NCBI RefSeq assembly: GCF_014641455.1
Contig: NZ_BMHT01000004.1
Span: 154,025 to 218,024, forward strand
DNA length: 64,000 bases
Direction of reading: 5' to 3'
Source: Hymenobacter cavernae
Lineage (GTDB): Bacteria; Bacteroidota; Bacteroidia; Cytophagales; Hymenobacteraceae
Part shown: positions 34,277 to 43,822 of the stretch, in pieces
Numbering within the stretch: position 1 is the first letter of the stretch
Layout: each line of letters begins with the position of its first letter
Made by a program: the position numbers and the translations under genes
The notes under the pieces: generated by a model
What the model saw: the letters and a program-made list of their open reading frames with translations, nothing else
Told to the model about the DNA's origin: nothing
Database searches by the model: none

Positions 34277-36181
34277 ATGACAAGTAGATTCAGTAGTAAA
34301 ACCTTACTCTTCGCTTTAAGCTTGTTCGCAGCGGCACCCGCCACGGCAGCCGACATCTGGGTGTCGCCCACCGGCTCCGACCAGAACCCCGGCACGAAGG
34401 AGAAGCCCCTAGCTTCTGTAGCCGCAGCTGTGCGCCAAGGACGTGAACTGCGGCGTTTGGCTGACCCGTCGGTGCAGAGTGGCGTGCATATTCTGCTGCG
34501 CGAGGGAGTGTATCGGCTGTACGAGCCGTTGTTTTTTCGGCCCGAAGATTCCGGCACCTCTAGCAGCCCGACGGTGGTAGAGGCCGCGCCCGGCGAAAAG
34601 CCAGTGCTGAGCGGTGGCGTGAGAGTGAAAGGCTGGCGCAAAGCAACCTCCAAGCTACCCGGCTTGCCGGCCGCAGCGCAAGGCAACGTGTGGGTAGCCG
34701 ATGTGCCTAGGGTCAACGGTCGGGTGCTAGAGTTTCGGCAGCTCTGGGTAAACGACCGCAAAGCCACGCGGGCGCGCGAAGTCGATAACAACGACTTGCC
34801 GCGCCTCCTAGCTTGGGACAAAGTCAAGCAGGAAGGCTGGATTCCGACTTCGGCCGTAGCTGGCCTGAAAAGCGCCGGGCAAGTGGAAATGGTGCTGCAC
34901 CAGATGTGGGCCGTGGCTTTCCTGCGCCTCAAAACGCTTGAGGTACACGGGGCTAGAACGAAAATAACCTTTCAAGACCCCGAGAGCCAGATTGAGTTTG
35001 AGCACCCCTGGCCGTCGGCGGTGATTGATGGCAAGAACGGCAGCTCAGCGTTTTATCTGACCAACGCCATTGAGTTTCTGGATCGACCGGGCGAGTGGTT
35101 TTATGACGCGTCGCGGGGGCAGATCATCTACTGGCCTAGGTCGGGGGAGGCAATGACGACGGCAAAGGCCGTGGTGCCGGCGCTGGAAACCCTGGTGCAG
35201 GTGAGCGGCAACCTCGATCATCCGGTGAGTAACGTGTTCTTCAAGGGCTTGACCTTCGCGCATACCGCGTGGCTGCGACCGGCGCAGGCGGGTCATGTGC
35301 CCTTGCAGGCCGGCATGTTCATGCTCGACGCGTACAAGCTGAAAGTGCCCGGCACGCCAGACAAAAAAGGACTGGAAAACCAAGCTTGGATTGGTCGGCC
35401 CGCGGCGGCCGTCACGCTCAGTGGCGCCCATCATACCGGCTTTGAGCGCTGCCGCTTCGAGCACCTAGCTTCCGCCGGACTCGATTACGTGAGCGGCACC
35501 CACGACGACGCCATCGTCGGGTGCGTGTTCCGCGACATTGGTGGCAATGGCATTCAGATGGCGACCTTCTCCGACGCCGGCACCGAAACCCACCTGCCCT
35601 ATAACCCCAGCGACGAGCGCGAGATCTGCGCTAATGAGTTGATTGAAAACAACTTGGTAGTCGATTGCGGCAATGAAGACTGGGGCTGCGTGGGCATCGG
35701 CGTGGGATATGGCCGGGGCATTACCATTCGCCACAACGAGATTGCGCAGGTACCTTACACCGGCATCAGCCTAGGGTGGGGGTGGACCAAAACCGCCAAC
35801 GCTATGCGCGATAACAAGGTGCAGTACAACTACATCCACCACTACGCTAACTACATGTACGACGTGGCGGGCATCTACACGCTGTCGGCTCAGCCGAACA
35901 CGCTCATCAGCGAAAACTGCGTGGACAGCATCGGCTTCTCGCCCTACGTGCACGACCCTAACCACTGGTTCTACCTCTACCTCGACGAAGGCTCCTCCAA
36001 CATCACCGTGCGCGACAACTGGTGCCCGGCCGAGAAGTTCTTGGCCAATGCCAACGGCCCCGGTAACGTGTGGCAAAACAACGGCCCCATGGTCGCCGAC
36101 CGCATCAAGCAGGCCGCCGGTTTGGAGCCAGCGTACCGGGAGTTGAAGAAAGAAGCCATGAAAAGTCAAGCCGTAAAATAG
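34277..36181 (+). CDS. GH141-like right-handed beta-helix glycosidase
   Basis: Start set at 34277 (MTSRFSSKTLLF); the in-frame ATG at 34223 lies within a repeat. The 634-residue product has a signal peptide ending ATAA, the usual opening DIWVSPTGSDQNPGTKEKP, and a long parallel beta-helix with an inserted beta-domain (about 70-280). Conserved late coils read CGNEDWGCVGIGVGYGRG, TGISLGWGW and YVHDPNHWFYLYLDEGSS. This matches GH141, whose characterised member in the B. thetaiotaomicron RG-II locus (BT1002) is an alpha-L-fucosidase. It probably acts in the periplasm on side-chain A. Family call good, activity inferred. Confidence 0.78.
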   Translation: MTSRFSSKTLLFALSLFAAAPATAADIWVSPTGSDQNPGTKEKPLASVAAAVRQGRELRRLADPSVQSGVHILLREGVYRLYEPLFFRPEDSGTSSSPTVVEAAPGEKPVLSGGVRVKGWRKATSKLPGLPAAAQGNVWVADVPRVNGRVLEFRQLWVNDRKATRAREVDNNDLPRLLAWDKVKQEGWIPTSAVAGLKSAGQVEMVLHQMWAVAFLRLKTLEVHGARTKITFQDPESQIEFEHPWPSAVIDGKNGSSAFYLTNAIEFLDRPGEWFYDASRGQIIYWPRSGEAMTTAKAVVPALETLVQVSGNLDHPVSNVFFKGLTFAHTAWLRPAQAGHVPLQAGMFMLDAYKLKVPGTPDKKGLENQAWIGRPAAAVTLSGAHHTGFERCRFEHLASAGLDYVSGTHDDAIVGCVFRDIGGNGIQMATFSDAGTETHLPYNPSDEREICANELIENNLVVDCGNEDWGCVGIGVGYGRGITIRHNEIAQVPYTGISLGWGWTKTANAMRDNKVQYNYIHHYANYMYDVAGIYTLSAQPNTLISENCVDSIGFSPYVHDPNHWFYLYLDEGSSNITVRDNWCPAEKFLANANGPGNVWQNNGPMVADRIKQAAGLEPAYRELKKEAMKSQAVK

Positions 36182-36184
36182 AAA

Positions 36185-36286
36185 AGAACGTCATGCTGAG
36201 CTTGTCGAAGCATCTCGCCTGCGGTCATTGTCAAAGTAATCTGATTACCATTGCACGCGAGATGCTTCGACAAGCTCAGCATGACG
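36185..36286. repeat. B-type inverted repeat
   Basis: Arms 36185-36222 and 36253-36286, core TCATGCTGAGCTTG and complement, with a 30-bp spacer and no C element inside. It lies between the GH141 stop and the next GH78-like gene. Confidence 0.85.
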
Positions 36287-36327
36287 GTAGTCTAAGCAGA
36301 AGAAACCTGACTTATTAAAACAAGCAG

Positions 36328-38529
36328 ATGATAATCAAGAAAATGCGTTGTTGGTTGCTCTTGACTTTAGGTTGCATGCTCCTGCCGATGGCGGGCGCCA
36401 TGGCCCAAAACCAAGCCACCTGGATCTGGTATCCCGGCGACTTTGAAATTTGGCTGGGCAACCAAATGCAGAACCGCCGCACCGAGCGCGGGTCGTTCTT
36501 CCCGCCGTTCTGGCGCATGGATAGCCACTACGTGCTCATCGACTTCCACAAGGATTTCGACCTAGCCAAAGCCGAAGAAGTGGAGCTGCGGGCCGAAGGC
36601 CAGTACAACGTGAAGGTCGACGGCAAGCTGATTTCTGGGTCGCCGCAGCGCTTCACAGTGCCCACCGGCAAGCACCGCATCAACATCAAGGTGTACAACC
36701 AGGAGCGGGTGCCGGCCATCTACGTGCGCGGCGCTACCATTGCCTCCGACAATACGTGGCTGGTGACCTACGAGGACAAGGAGTGGATCGACGCCTCCGG
36801 TAAAGCCTCGGACCAGTCGGGCACGACGTGGTTGCAGGCCGGCAGCTGGAACTTCGACGACCCTCGGGGGGCGCCTTCGCGCTTTCGGTTGATTACGGAG
36901 CCGCAACGGGCCGCCAATGTGGCGGCGCAACCTAGGTCGATGGTCGTGGATTTTGGGCGCGAAACGTTCGGCTACGTGAAGCTGCACGGCCTGCAAGGCA
37001 AAGGCAACCTGACGCTGTACTACGGCGAGTCGCGGGAGGAAGCGCTGGCCACCGAAACCTGCGAGACTCTGGACCGCATTACCGTCGATCAGCCCCAGAA
37101 AGCGGAGCGCACCACCGACATGTCGAAGGCGTTTCGCTACGTCAATATCCAGTATGACCAAGGCGTCAGCCTCGATTCGGTGTCGATGCTATACGAGTTT
37201 GCGCCGGTGCTGGAGCGGGGTAAGTTCCGGTGCTCCGATCAGCAGCTCAATAAGATATGGGACGTGGCGTCGTACACCATGCACCTGAATACGCGGGAGT
37301 TCTTCATCGACGGCATCAAGCGCGACCGGTGGATTTGGTCGGGCGACGCCTACCAGAGCTACCTGATGAACTACTACCTGTACTTCGACACGCCCACGGT
37401 GAGCCGCACCCTCTTTGCCCTGCGCGGCAAGGACCCCATCACGAGCCACATCAACACCATCATGGACTACACTTTCTACTGGTTCATGGGGATTTACGAC
37501 GCCTACCAGTACACCGGCGACAAGGCCCTGGTGCAGCAAATGTACCCGCGCATGCAAAGCCTGATGGACTACTGCCTCGCCCGCCGCAACAGAGACGGCA
37601 TGATGGAAGGCCTCGCCGGCGACTGGGTGTTCATCGATTGGGCCGATGGTCTGAGCAAGAAAGGCGAAGTAAGCTTCGAGCAACTGCTGTTCTGCCGCAG
37701 CCTCGAAACCATGGCCGTGTGCGCCAACCTTGTGAACGACAAAGCCGGCGCCGCCAATTACCAAAAGCTAGCTTCTGATCTGAAAGCCAAGATCTTCGCC
37801 ACCTATTGGGACGAAAACAAGCACGCCCTGGTGCACAGCCGCGTGGATGGTAAGCCCACCACCAACGTGACGCGCTACGCCAACATGTTCTCCATCTTCT
37901 TCGGCTACCTCAACGAGGCCCAGCGCCAAGACGTGAAGAAATACGTGCTCCTGAACCCCGAAGTGCCCAAAATTACGACGCCCTACATGCGCTTCTACGA
38001 GCTAGAAGCCCTCTGCGCCATGGGCGAACAATCCTACGTGCTGAAGGAAATGAAGTCGTACTGGGGCGGCATGATCGACCTAGGTGCCACGTCATTCTGG
38101 GAAGAATACGACCCCGCCAAGAAAGGCGCTGAGCACTACGCCATGTACGGCCGGCCCTTCGGCAAGAGCCTCTGCCACGCCTGGGGCGCCAGTCCGATCT
38201 ACCTTCTCGGCAAGTACTACCTCGGCGTCAAGCCGCTCACGGCTGGCTACGATACCTACTTGGTCGAGCCCAACCTAGGTGGTTTGCAGTTCATGGAAGG
38301 CACCGTGCCCACGCCCCAAGGCGACATCACAGTATCGTGTAACCTAAAGCAAATCAGGGTGAAAGGCGCTGCTGGTACGGGAACCTTGCGCTTCCAAAGC
38401 AAGGTAAAACCCACGAGCAAAGGCGGCAAAATCAAGGCTTTGCCGAATGGTCAGTACGAAATGCAGATCGCGCCGGGAAGCGAATACGTGGTAACGTATC
38501 AAGCGCTGCAAAGCCCCGCGGTGAAATGA
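36328..38529 (+). CDS. GH78-like alpha-L-rhamnosidase (short form)
   Basis: A 733-residue secreted enzyme with signal peptide (to about residue 26, GAMAQ), an N-terminal beta-domain (WIWYPGDFEIWLG) and further beta modules to about residue 300. An (alpha/alpha)6 barrel follows, with DGIKRDRWIWSGDAYQSYLM in place of the usual DCP-R-ER motif, NTIMDYTFYWFMGIYDAYQY and a final SPIYLLGKYYLG segment. It lacks the fibronectin-like start of the other two GH78 enzymes, so it likely acts on a different rhamnosyl linkage. Its stop overlaps the start of the mutarotase-like gene (ATGA at 38526), tying the two products together. Confidence 0.82.
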   Translation: MIIKKMRCWLLLTLGCMLLPMAGAMAQNQATWIWYPGDFEIWLGNQMQNRRTERGSFFPPFWRMDSHYVLIDFHKDFDLAKAEEVELRAEGQYNVKVDGKLISGSPQRFTVPTGKHRINIKVYNQERVPAIYVRGATIASDNTWLVTYEDKEWIDASGKASDQSGTTWLQAGSWNFDDPRGAPSRFRLITEPQRAANVAAQPRSMVVDFGRETFGYVKLHGLQGKGNLTLYYGESREEALATETCETLDRITVDQPQKAERTTDMSKAFRYVNIQYDQGVSLDSVSMLYEFAPVLERGKFRCSDQQLNKIWDVASYTMHLNTREFFIDGIKRDRWIWSGDAYQSYLMNYYLYFDTPTVSRTLFALRGKDPITSHINTIMDYTFYWFMGIYDAYQYTGDKALVQQMYPRMQSLMDYCLARRNRDGMMEGLAGDWVFIDWADGLSKKGEVSFEQLLFCRSLETMAVCANLVNDKAGAANYQKLASDLKAKIFATYWDENKHALVHSRVDGKPTTNVTRYANMFSIFFGYLNEAQRQDVKKYVLLNPEVPKITTPYMRFYELEALCAMGEQSYVLKEMKSYWGGMIDLGATSFWEEYDPAKKGAEHYAMYGRPFGKSLCHAWGASPIYLLGKYYLGVKPLTAGYDTYLVEPNLGGLQFMEGTVPTPQGDITVSCNLKQIRVKGAAGTGTLRFQSKVKPTSKGGKIKALPNGQYEMQIAPGSEYVVTYQALQSPAVK

Positions 38530-39254
38530 GCGTCAGCATAGTTAAGAGAGCAGGCGCACGCTTAGGGCTAGGTTTGGTGCTGCTAGGCTTCCGCGCCACG
38601 CCAGCCGTGGCACAGCCGACCGGGCCCGCCGCCGTGGTGGAAATCACCGGCACGGGCACCACGCCGCTGCCCGCCGATAAGCTGCTGCAACTGTGCCGGA
38701 AGTACCAAGTGCCGACGGTGGATGTGCGCCGCTGGCAAAACCACCTCGTAATCTACGGGCCGGCGGAGAAGATCCGGCAAGTGCACAAGCAGCTAGGTAC
38801 GAGCTACGGCAAGGCAACGGTGAAGCTGTACAGCGCGCCGTTCTACAAGTTTGACCGGCAGCGCTGCACGGATAAGGCCGTCAGCAAGCAGTGGGACAAT
38901 GTATTACTCACCGCCAACCTAGTGCGCGACCCGGCCAAGCAGCAGGAGTACCTAGCCTACCACGCCACGCAGTTTCAGAAGTGGCCGGAAGTCGGACAAG
39001 GCTTCTGCAATGCTAGCTTCCAACAATTGCTGGTGTTCCGCAATGGCCGTCAGTTGATGCTGGTCATCAGCATTCCGCACGGAGCGAACCTTGATGAGCT
39101 AAATCCCAAAACCACGCTCAACAACCCCCGCGTCGATGACTGGAACGCCCTGATGAAACAATACCAAGAAGGCCTGCCGGGCACGAAGCCGGGCGAAGTA
39201 TGGGTGTTTCTGCAACCGATAGCCATGAAGAAGCAGCCGGCGCTTCAAGACTAA
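38526..39254 (+). CDS. Secreted L-rhamnose mutarotase-like protein (duplicated ferredoxin-like fold)
   Basis: A 242-residue protein with a signal peptide (ending TPAVAQ). The C-terminal half (about 118-230; NLVRDPAKQQEYLAYHATQF, QKWPEVGQGFCNASFQQLLVF, VDDWNALMKQYQEGLPG) matches the RhaM/DUF718 L-rhamnose mutarotase family, whose members are normally about 105 residues and cytosolic. The N-terminal half (about 33-115) may be a diverged copy of the same alpha/beta unit. Coupled by ATGA overlap to a GH78-like rhamnosidase, it probably interconverts anomers of freshly released rhamnose in the periplasm. The family call is moderate and activity unproven. Confidence 0.62.
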   Translation: MSVSIVKRAGARLGLGLVLLGFRATPAVAQPTGPAAVVEITGTGTTPLPADKLLQLCRKYQVPTVDVRRWQNHLVIYGPAEKIRQVHKQLGTSYGKATVKLYSAPFYKFDRQRCTDKAVSKQWDNVLLTANLVRDPAKQQEYLAYHATQFQKWPEVGQGFCNASFQQLLVFRNGRQLMLVISIPHGANLDELNPKTTLNNPRVDDWNALMKQYQEGLPGTKPGEVWVFLQPIAMKKQPALQD

Positions 39255-39256
39255 AC

Positions 39257-39468
39257 AGAACGTCATGCTGAGCTTGTCGAAGCATCTCTACCGCTTCGTT
39301 GCGGACGCCAGAACCATGTAGAGACGCGATACTTCGCGTCTCCGCGTTGAACGGCCGGTATAGGAAACCTAGGTAAACAACATCAGCAACGAGGAGACGC
39401 AAAGTATTGCGTCTCTACAATCGACAGGCGAAGCACACGAGATGCTTCTGTCCGCGCAGCAAGGCACG
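39257..39468. repeat. Nested B/C composite repeat (copy C4, arms not identical)
   Basis: B arm at 39257-39294 and a decayed partner at about 39436-39468 enclose C arms at 39318-39342 and 39394-39418. The left hairpin stem is GAGACGCGA (loop TACT), the right GAGACGCAA (loop AGTA): each folds perfectly on itself although the two arms no longer match each other fully. Confidence 0.82.
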
Positions 39469-39493
39469 AACTAATTAACCATCAATCGAACAA

Positions 39494-40573
39494 ATGTTAA
39501 CGCTAGGAATCCTAGGTCTGGGTGAGGGCCGCAGCACCATGTCAGCGGCGCTCAACAGCCCCAAGCTCACGCTAAAAACCATCTGCGACCGGAACCAGGA
39601 GCTATGCCAGCACCGCGTGGCAGAGTTTCAGTTTACGGGCCACGTCACGGCGAATTACCAGGACATGCTCGATGATCCAGAAATCGACATCATCGCCATC
39701 TACACGCCCGACCATCTGCACGCCGAGCACGTGTCGCAGGCGTTGCGGGCGGGCAAGCATGTGGTCTGCACCAAGCCGTTTATTGATGATTTGTCGAAAG
39801 CCAACGAGCTGCTAGCTCTGGTCGAGCAAACGGGCAAAAAGGTGTTTATCGGTCAAAGCTCCCGCTTTTTCGAGCCCATGAAGCGCCAGCGCGCCGACTA
39901 CGAAGCGGGCTTAGTGGGCGAATTAATCAGCATCGAAAGTTACTACCACGCCGACCACCGCTGGTTCTTGGCCAAGGGCTGGTCGTTGGAAAACGCTTTC
40001 AAGTGGCTCTACGGCGGCCTCAGTCACCCGGTCGATTTCATCCGGTGGTACCTGCCCAACATCGAAGAGGTGATGGGTTACGGCATGCTTAGCTCCAACG
40101 GCGCGAAAGGCGGCCTGAAGAACCCCGACACTATGCACTTCATCTTCAAAGCCACCGACGGCCGGGTGGCGCGGGTGAGCGGCTGCTACACTGGCCCCGT
40201 GCAGCCCATCACGCGCGACTCGGAAATGAGTTGCATCCTGCGCGGCACCGAGGGCGCCAGCCAAGGCGACTACATGGACCTACGCTACGCCATCACCGAC
40301 AAAACCGGCGAGGAGCGCATCGTGACCTGGGAGCACAAACTCAAGCACTACTTCCGCTTCGAGGGCAAAAGCCACCACGCCGGCGAGTACCAGAACTACT
40401 TGGAGTACTTCGCCGATTCCATTGAACAGAATTTCACCGCTTACCCCGACATCCGCGAAGGCATCGGCACCGTGGCCCTGCTGCAAGCCATGGACCGCTC
40501 ACTCACGACTGGCCAGCCAGTGAAAGTGCGCGACATCCTAGCCGAGCATGCTATTGAAGGCCTAGGCTATTAG
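39494..40573 (+). CDS. Gfo/Idh/MocA family NAD(P)-dependent oxidoreductase
   Basis: A 359-residue protein without a signal peptide, so cytosolic. The Rossmann N-terminus reads LTLGILGLGEGRSTMSAALN, the nucleotide-sugar-dehydrogenase lysine motif is GKHVVCTKPFIDD (TKP in place of EKP), and the C-terminal alpha/beta domain has GGLSHPVDFIRWYLP, where His and Asp fit the active-site position. It should oxidise or reduce a sugar or sugar acid during catabolism of PUL products. The following SSS symporter gene suggests an import-oxidise pair. The substrate is unknown. Confidence 0.85.
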   Translation: MLTLGILGLGEGRSTMSAALNSPKLTLKTICDRNQELCQHRVAEFQFTGHVTANYQDMLDDPEIDIIAIYTPDHLHAEHVSQALRAGKHVVCTKPFIDDLSKANELLALVEQTGKKVFIGQSSRFFEPMKRQRADYEAGLVGELISIESYYHADHRWFLAKGWSLENAFKWLYGGLSHPVDFIRWYLPNIEEVMGYGMLSSNGAKGGLKNPDTMHFIFKATDGRVARVSGCYTGPVQPITRDSEMSCILRGTEGASQGDYMDLRYAITDKTGEERIVTWEHKLKHYFRFEGKSHHAGEYQNYLEYFADSIEQNFTAYPDIREGIGTVALLQAMDRSLTTGQPVKVRDILAEHAIEGLGY

Positions 40574-40585
40574 CCAGAACTAGCT

Positions 40586-40837
40586 CGTCATGCTGAGCTT
40601 ATCGAACCGAAGCAAGGCGTCAGCCAAGCATCTCTACCGCTTCGTTACGGACGCAAGAACGATGTAGAGACGCGACACTTCGCGTCTCGGCGTTGAACGA
40701 GTTGGTTAGACCGCTGTAGGTCAATACCATAGCAACGACGAGACGCGAAGTGTCGCGTCTCTACATCGAGCAACAAAGCGAGAGAGATGCTTGGCTGACG
40801 CCTTCCTCCGGTTCGACAAGCTCAGCATGACCGTTCT
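40586..40837. repeat. Nested B/C composite repeat (copy C5)
   Basis: Long B arms (40586-40640 and 40781-40837) enclose C arms 40664-40688 and 40740-40764 (stem GAGACGCGA, loops CACT and AGTG). The right B arm runs into a T-run (TTCTTTTTTCC), which would make a fair terminator for the dehydrogenase gene. It fills most of the 314-bp gap before the symporter; the remaining 50 bp are pyrimidine-rich with no gene. Confidence 0.85.
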
Positions 40838-40887
40838 TTTTTCCTCGTCCTCTCTACACTCCCACCCTAGCTTAACCACCCCGACCT

Positions 40888-42477
40888 ATGGGAAATAACT
40901 TACTCGGTCGTCTGACGATTTGGGACTACGCTATTGTAGCGGCGTACCTCGTTATCCTGTTCGCTATCGGCTACCGGGCTAGCTTTTCGAAGAAGGAGAA
41001 AACCGAGGAATCGTTGTTTCTGGCGAATAAGTCGTTGGGGTGGGCGAGCATCGGGTTCAATATGTGGGGGACCAATGTGGGGCCGTCGATGCTGCTGGCG
41101 TTTGCTAGCATTGGCTACAGTACGGGCATTGTGGCGGTGAATTTTGAGTGGTACGCTTTCGTGTTTTTGTTTCTGCTGGCGACGGTGTTTGCGCCGCGCT
41201 ACCTGGCGGCTAACGTCAGCACCATGCCTGGCTTCATGGGCCGGCAGTTCGGCGACTCTACCCAAAATATTCTCGCTTGGTACGCCCTCATTAAGATTCT
41301 GATTTCGTGGCTGTCGCTTGGCTTGTTCTCGGGCGGGGTGCTGGTGCGCCAGATCCTAGGTATCCCGATGTGGCAGTCGGTGATTGTGCTGGTGCTGTTC
41401 GCAGGTTTCTTCACGTTTGCCGGCGGGCTGAAAGCCATTGCCAAAGTCAACGTCTTTCAGATGCTGCTGCTCATCGGCGTTTCGCTCACGCTTACCGTCA
41501 TTGGCGTGATGAAGGTGGGCGGGCTGAGCCAACTGTGGCACAGCGTGCCCGGCAATTACTGGAACCTCGTGCACCCGGCTTCTGACCCGAAGTATCCGTG
41601 GTACGCCATCTTGCTAGGGTATCCGGTGTCGGCGGTGGCGTTTTTCTGTACTGACCAAGCCATGGTGCAGTCGGTGCTAGGGGCGAAGAGTCTGGAACAA
41701 GGACAATTAGGCGTGAACTTCATCGGCTGGCTCAAGATTCTCTCACTACCACTGTTTATCCTGACCGGCATCTTGTGCTACGTCCTGTTTCCAAACCTAG
41801 CTAGCCCCGACCAAGCCTACATGACGATGGTCACGAGTCTGTTTCCAGCTGGTATGAAGGGCCTCGTTATCGTGGTGCTGATTGCCGTACTGGTGGGCAC
41901 GATCAGCTCCTCCCTGAACGCCTTGAGCACCGTCTTCGCCATGGACGTGTACGCCCGCAACATCAACCCCAACGCCACGGAAAAGGACGTGGTGCGCGTG
42001 GGCCGCATGACGGTGCTGGTAGGTTGCGCCTTCGCCGTGCTCGTGGCCCTAGCCATCGACTCGGTGAAAGGCTTGAATTTGTTCGATGTGTTTCAGGCCG
42101 TGCTGGGCTTCATTGCGCCGCCGTTGGCCGTGGTGTTCCTCCTGACCGTGTTCTGGCGCCGCACCACACAGCTAGCCGTAAACGCCATTCTATCGTGGGG
42201 GTCGGCGTTTAGCCTAGGCGTGGGCGTGGTGTATTTGTGGGTGCTGCCACCGGCGCAATACGATTTTTGGCCGCACTACTTGGTGCTGTCGTTCTGCATT
42301 TTCGCCGTGCTGTTCATCGCCGCTGTGTTGTTGTCGCTGCTCGACAAAGCGGGGCAGGAGCGCCGCGTAGCGGTAGACTATGGTGTGTTGGCAAAACCTA
42401 CGACACGGGTGAAAGTGCTGTGGGGCGCGCTGGCGGTGGCGATGGTGGGACTGTACCTCATCTTCAACGGGCACTAG
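40888..42477 (+). CDS. Sodium:solute symporter (SSS/SGLT family)
   Basis: A 529-residue membrane protein with about 14 transmembrane helices (first at residues 12-30, IWDYAIVAAYLVILFAIGY). SSS-type features include FNMWGTNVGPSMLLAFASIG in the second helix and GTISSSLNALSTVFAMDVY near residue 340. It should import a monosaccharide released by the locus. It differs clearly from the symporter at 1789, so the locus likely handles at least two imported sugars. Last gene of the plus-strand block; a strong bidirectional terminator follows at 42521. Confidence 0.92.
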   Translation: MGNNLLGRLTIWDYAIVAAYLVILFAIGYRASFSKKEKTEESLFLANKSLGWASIGFNMWGTNVGPSMLLAFASIGYSTGIVAVNFEWYAFVFLFLLATVFAPRYLAANVSTMPGFMGRQFGDSTQNILAWYALIKILISWLSLGLFSGGVLVRQILGIPMWQSVIVLVLFAGFFTFAGGLKAIAKVNVFQMLLLIGVSLTLTVIGVMKVGGLSQLWHSVPGNYWNLVHPASDPKYPWYAILLGYPVSAVAFFCTDQAMVQSVLGAKSLEQGQLGVNFIGWLKILSLPLFILTGILCYVLFPNLASPDQAYMTMVTSLFPAGMKGLVIVVLIAVLVGTISSSLNALSTVFAMDVYARNINPNATEKDVVRVGRMTVLVGCAFAVLVALAIDSVKGLNLFDVFQAVLGFIAPPLAVVFLLTVFWRRTTQLAVNAILSWGSAFSLGVGVVYLWVLPPAQYDFWPHYLVLSFCIFAVLFIAAVLLSLLDKAGQERRVAVDYGVLAKPTTRVKVLWGALAVAMVGLYLIFNGH

Positions 42478-42520
42478 GCGAATCTAGCCACTGAAAAACA
42501 ATCTGTCTGCCTCTAAAATC

Positions 42521-42558
42521 AAAACTCCCAGTCCCTTGCACAAGGGACTGGGAGTTTT
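42521..42558. terminator. Bidirectional intrinsic terminator between convergent genes
   Basis: Perfect palindrome with stem ACTCCCAGTCCCTTG / CAAGGGACTGGGAGT and a 2-nt loop, flanked by AAAA on the left and TTTT on the right, so it ends transcripts in both directions. It lies between the symporter stop (42477) and the oxidoreductase stop (42590) and is unrelated to the dispersed repeats. Confidence 0.9.
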
Positions 42559-42589
42559 AATAAGAACGCAGATGCAGAAATAGGCTTGA

Positions 42590-43696
42590 CTACACAAGCG
42601 TGCTTAGGGCCTCGCGGCTGTAGCCTTTCAGTTCGTCTGAGCGGCCTTGCTCGATTTTTTCCACCCAATTAGGGTCTACAATCAGTTGGCGGCCCACAGC
42701 AACCAGGTCAAACTCGTTGCGGTCGAGGCGACGCAGCAGCTCGTCGATGGAACGCGGCTCCGAGGATTCGCCCGCAAAGCCGGCCAGGAATTCGCCCGAT
42801 AAACCCACCGAACCCACGGTAATGGTCGTTTTGCCGGTGAGTTTCTTCACCCAGCCCGCAAAGTTTAAATCTGAACCTTCGTGCTCAAACTCTGGCTCCC
42901 AGAAGCGGCGCTGCGAGCAGTGGAAAATATCCACCCCGGCATCGGCCAGGGGGCGGAGCCACGCTTCCATTTCCTGCGGCGTGTGGGCTAGCTTCACGTC
43001 ATAGTCCTGCTGTTTCCACTGCGAAAGGCGCAGGCTGATGACGAACTCTTCGCCCACCTGGCGACGCACTTCCTGCACCAGTTCCACGGCAAGGCGGCTG
43101 CGAGCAGTAAGGGCATCGCCACCGTAGCCGTCGGTGCGTTGGTTGAGGCCAGCCCAGAAGAATTGGTCGATGAGGTAGCCGTGGGCGCCGTGCAGTTCCA
43201 GGCAGTCGAAGCCTAAGCGCTTGGCATCGGCGGCGGCCCGGCCAAAGGCGGCGATGGTGTCGGTAATGTCGTCTTCACTCATGGCTTTGCCGGTGGTTTC
43301 GCCGGGCTTGAAAAGTCCTGACGGGCCTTCAAAGGCTTCAGACGGTTTCCAGCCGGAGCGGTGCTCTTTCATGACACCCATGTGCCAGAGCTGCGGCCCC
43401 ATTTTGCCACCAGCAGCATGTACCTCATCGATGACGTGCTGCCAGCCAGCCAGGGCTTGCTCGCCGTAGAAATGCGGGATATTAGGGTCATTAGACGAGG
43501 CGGGGCGCTCAACCACAGTGCCTTCCGACAGAATCAGGCCCACTTGGCCCTCGGCACGGCGGCGATAGTAGGCGGCTACATCGGCGCCTGGGATGCCATT
43601 AGGCGAGAAGGAGCGCGTCATGGGAGCCATGACAATCCGATTTTTGAGTTGCAGAGATTTCAGCGCGAATGGCGCGAACAAGGCGTTAGCGGACAT
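42590..43696 (-). CDS. NADH:flavin oxidoreductase / old yellow enzyme family
   Basis: A 368-residue cytosolic FMN-binding TIM barrel. Motifs: LFAPFALKSLQLKNRIVMAP at the N-terminus, GFDCLELHGAHGYLIDQFF, NQRTDGYGG, VISLRLSQWKQQDYD and VGRQLIVDPNWVEKIEQG. These enzymes reduce activated C=C bonds of enals, enones or nitro compounds with NAD(P)H. It has no obvious part in pectin breakdown and may be an independent neighbour, as it is separated by 126 bp from the DUF5703 gene and has no signal peptide. Confidence 0.9.
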   Translation of the reverse strand: MSANALFAPFALKSLQLKNRIVMAPMTRSFSPNGIPGADVAAYYRRRAEGQVGLILSEGTVVERPASSNDPNIPHFYGEQALAGWQHVIDEVHAAGGKMGPQLWHMGVMKEHRSGWKPSEAFEGPSGLFKPGETTGKAMSEDDITDTIAAFGRAAADAKRLGFDCLELHGAHGYLIDQFFWAGLNQRTDGYGGDALTARSRLAVELVQEVRRQVGEEFVISLRLSQWKQQDYDVKLAHTPQEMEAWLRPLADAGVDIFHCSQRRFWEPEFEHEGSDLNFAGWVKKLTGKTTITVGSVGLSGEFLAGFAGESSEPRSIDELLRRLDRNEFDLVAVGRQLIVDPNWVEKIEQGRSDELKGYSREALSTLV

Positions 43697-43822
43697 ATAC
43701 TCGGTTGGGTTATTACAATAGAAGCCTATACAACCGCTAAGTCAGCCTGTTTGATTTTTCAAGGACGATATTATTATCCCAAAGGCCGCAATTTGTCACC
43801 AAACCAAATTTACCGCGGGCTC

